Positions 62,468 to 64,000 of a stretch of 64,000 bases of DNA are shown here, piece by piece. The notes beneath the pieces are model-generated. The model did no database searches. It worked only from the letters and a program-made list of their open reading frames with translations, and was not told where the DNA came from. The DNA comes from Xylocopa sonorina (lineage: Eukaryota; Arthropoda; Insecta; Hymenoptera; Apidae). The stretch covers positions 2,976,001 through 3,040,000 of the forward strand of contig NC_135203.1 in the NCBI RefSeq assembly GCF_050948175.1, given 5' to 3'. Both the position numbers and the translations under genes were made by a program. Position 1 is the first letter of the stretch, and every line of letters starts with the position of its first letter.

Positions 62468-63580
62468 CTGGAAAAGGTTGACACACGCTCGAGGATCGAG
62501 AGCTTCCTCTCGCGAGGAGATGCACGCGTTTCGTCACTCGCGCGTAGATCGCGAGACGCGTTCATTGTCGCAACGATCGACGTCCATGTCTGGTCTCCTT
62601 GTTCGAGTCCTCCTCGAGCCTCCGCGAAACGAGAAATTGTTGTTTTTTTGCGGTGGAAACGAGGCTAGGCTTTTAGTCCTTTTGGGACGAGCGTTAGTGT
62701 CGCAAGATGACGCGCGTTCAATTCGTCTTGAGAGCCGTCGTTGACGTTCTCTATTTTCATTGGATTCTTGTCTTTCACGAACCCGTTACTCACTCATGGA
62801 TTAGTTAAAACTGGCCGCACTTAATGTCATCGGCACTGAAATATGAGTCTGTTAGGTAGCTTCGATGCGTACGCTTTAATGGCGTCCGAATTAGATAGAG
62901 CTTTTAGTGGGCCGATCTAAATTCTGTGCTCGCTTCCGGTTTCGGAACGGCTGTTCAACTTTTTCCACCAGACTGATATCATTCTCCAGCCAAAGCGTCT
63001 GACGATCAATCGAAAACCTGTCGAATGTCGAATTCAACGTTTCAACGACGGGTCGAAGTTTTTTGTGGCTTAAAAAAGAGAAACCTCGAAATTCTGAAGC
63101 AGACGAAGATCCAGCTGGCAGTATGCACGCGAACAGAAGCCTGAGAGTGGTCGCGAGCGGAGGACCGAGCCCGATCGGCTACACTATAAATAGTAAAGGA
63201 GTAACGCGTCCGTTTCGAAACGCGCCGCGATAATTCATTCGACATCGCGCGGCATTAAAATCCGCCACCGTTCGTTCCGTTACGCGTGCGCGAATCGATT
63301 ATCACGCGCCGCGAGGAGAAGGCGAAGCCGTTCCGTTCGAGGAAAGGGATCAAAGCGAGGAAGCGAGAGGACAGGATTTAAGGGAAAGATCGAGAAGAAA
63401 TAATTACGAAATCCTCGCTGGCACCCCGCCACCCCGCCCAGCCCTCCTCGCTCGAGGTAGAGACACGAGGATTAATCTGACAGCAATATCTCGGAAGGCC
63501 GAGCACCGGGAGGAAATTAATTTCACCGGCGCAATTAAGATGTCCGATCAGCGGCCGGTCTGTCCAGATCGATCGGACGT

Positions 63581-63616
63581 TCTTTCTTTCTTCCTTTTTT
63601 TTTTTTTCTTCTTTTC
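63581..63616 (+). repeat. Pyrimidine tract with T13
   Basis: TTCTTTCTTTCTTCC followed by 13 T and then CTTCTTTTC. It does not end in AG, so it is not a splice acceptor on the plus strand. Confidence 0.9.
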
Positions 63617-64000
63617 GAGGAAAAGCAGGACACTCGCGTCACCCTCCTCACCCTTCTGTCTGTACACTCTCGTTCTCCTCTCCGACTCGTGGGGACCTTG
63701 AATCGGGGTTGGACGGCTTTGAATTCGAAAGGTACAAGTTCGATTCAGCGGGTTGCCGATGTAACTCGCTTGGAAGCTTGGATTATGTCATCGGAGAAAG
63801 CGCTTCGCGTGGCCACCGAGCGATTCGATTGCGATACGCGATCGCGTCCTGGGACAAAGTTAAGCGATCCTGCGTGAGCGTGGCGGATGGTTGAAACGTA
63901 AATTAATACGAATCGAAGTTCGAACGATCGGAGGAGAAACGCAAAATCTATAGAAACTCGTAAGTGAAACGAGAAGCGGCCCAAGAGGCGCGACGTTTCC

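Larger units (their letters stand above)
61218..64000. other. Non-coding CpG-rich stretch, no gene recognised
   Basis: Contains a GAA trinucleotide run (62449-62467), a strong TATA-like word TATAAATAG (63185-63193) without a supported transcript, and a T-run in a pyrimidine tract (63581-63616). A GTGAGT donor-like word at 62249 closes a 35-codon open segment, and a GTAAGT lies at 63960, but neither has a good acceptor. No gene is recognised. Confidence 0.5.

Overview
This window looks like non-coding DNA from an insect nuclear genome, most likely a hymenopteran (bee, ant or wasp). That assignment is an inference. CpG dinucleotides are very abundant on reading, GC-rich stretches alternate with short AT-rich islands full of TTAATTAA-type words, simple repeats are common but transposon debris is scarce, and no gene runs uninterrupted through any part of the window. 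There is no operon-like packing, no ribosome-binding-site pattern, and no rRNA, tRNA or CRISPR array that I can recognise. The longest open frames (about 180 to 225 codons) are what CpG-rich, stop-poor DNA gives by chance on both strands. Most are arginine-rich shadows.

I recognise no gene by family. The best-supported structures are two sites on the minus strand (junctions at 54717 and 24763). In each, a strong polypyrimidine tract and CAG is followed at once by GTAAGC, and a second donor lies about 50 nt downstream. This is the architecture of recursive (ratchet) splice sites or of microexons, and suggests that much of the window lies inside one very long intron of a minus-strand gene. A weaker site of the same orientation lies at 42575. 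On the plus strand there is a strong splice acceptor at 15960 followed by an ATG and a signal-peptide-like segment. A few other exon-like or ORF-like segments (28927-29040, 33723-34361, 39982-40030, 48603-48787; minus strand 8960-9199 and 40063-40410) are listed at low confidence.

Layout: 1-3.7 kb, featureless CpG-rich DNA; 3.7-4.3 kb, a two-copy 301-bp tandem duplication in an AT-rich island; 4.3-15.9 kb, non-coding with a 19-bp near-palindrome, (GA)17 and (ATA)15; about 16 kb, the candidate signal-peptide exon; 16-25 kb, non-coding with a 20-bp perfect palindrome, then the first minus-strand splice structure; 25.8-26.2 kb, a 217-bp tandem duplication; 26-54 kb, CpG-rich DNA with scattered simple repeats, an 11-bp minisatellite and most of the weak exon candidates; 54.7 kb, the second minus-strand splice structure; 60.95-61.2 kb, a 131-bp tandem duplication; then CpG-rich non-coding DNA to the end.

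Nothing here forms a recognisable multi-gene system. The most interesting possibility is the pair of ratchet-like splice sites and what they imply about a giant intron.
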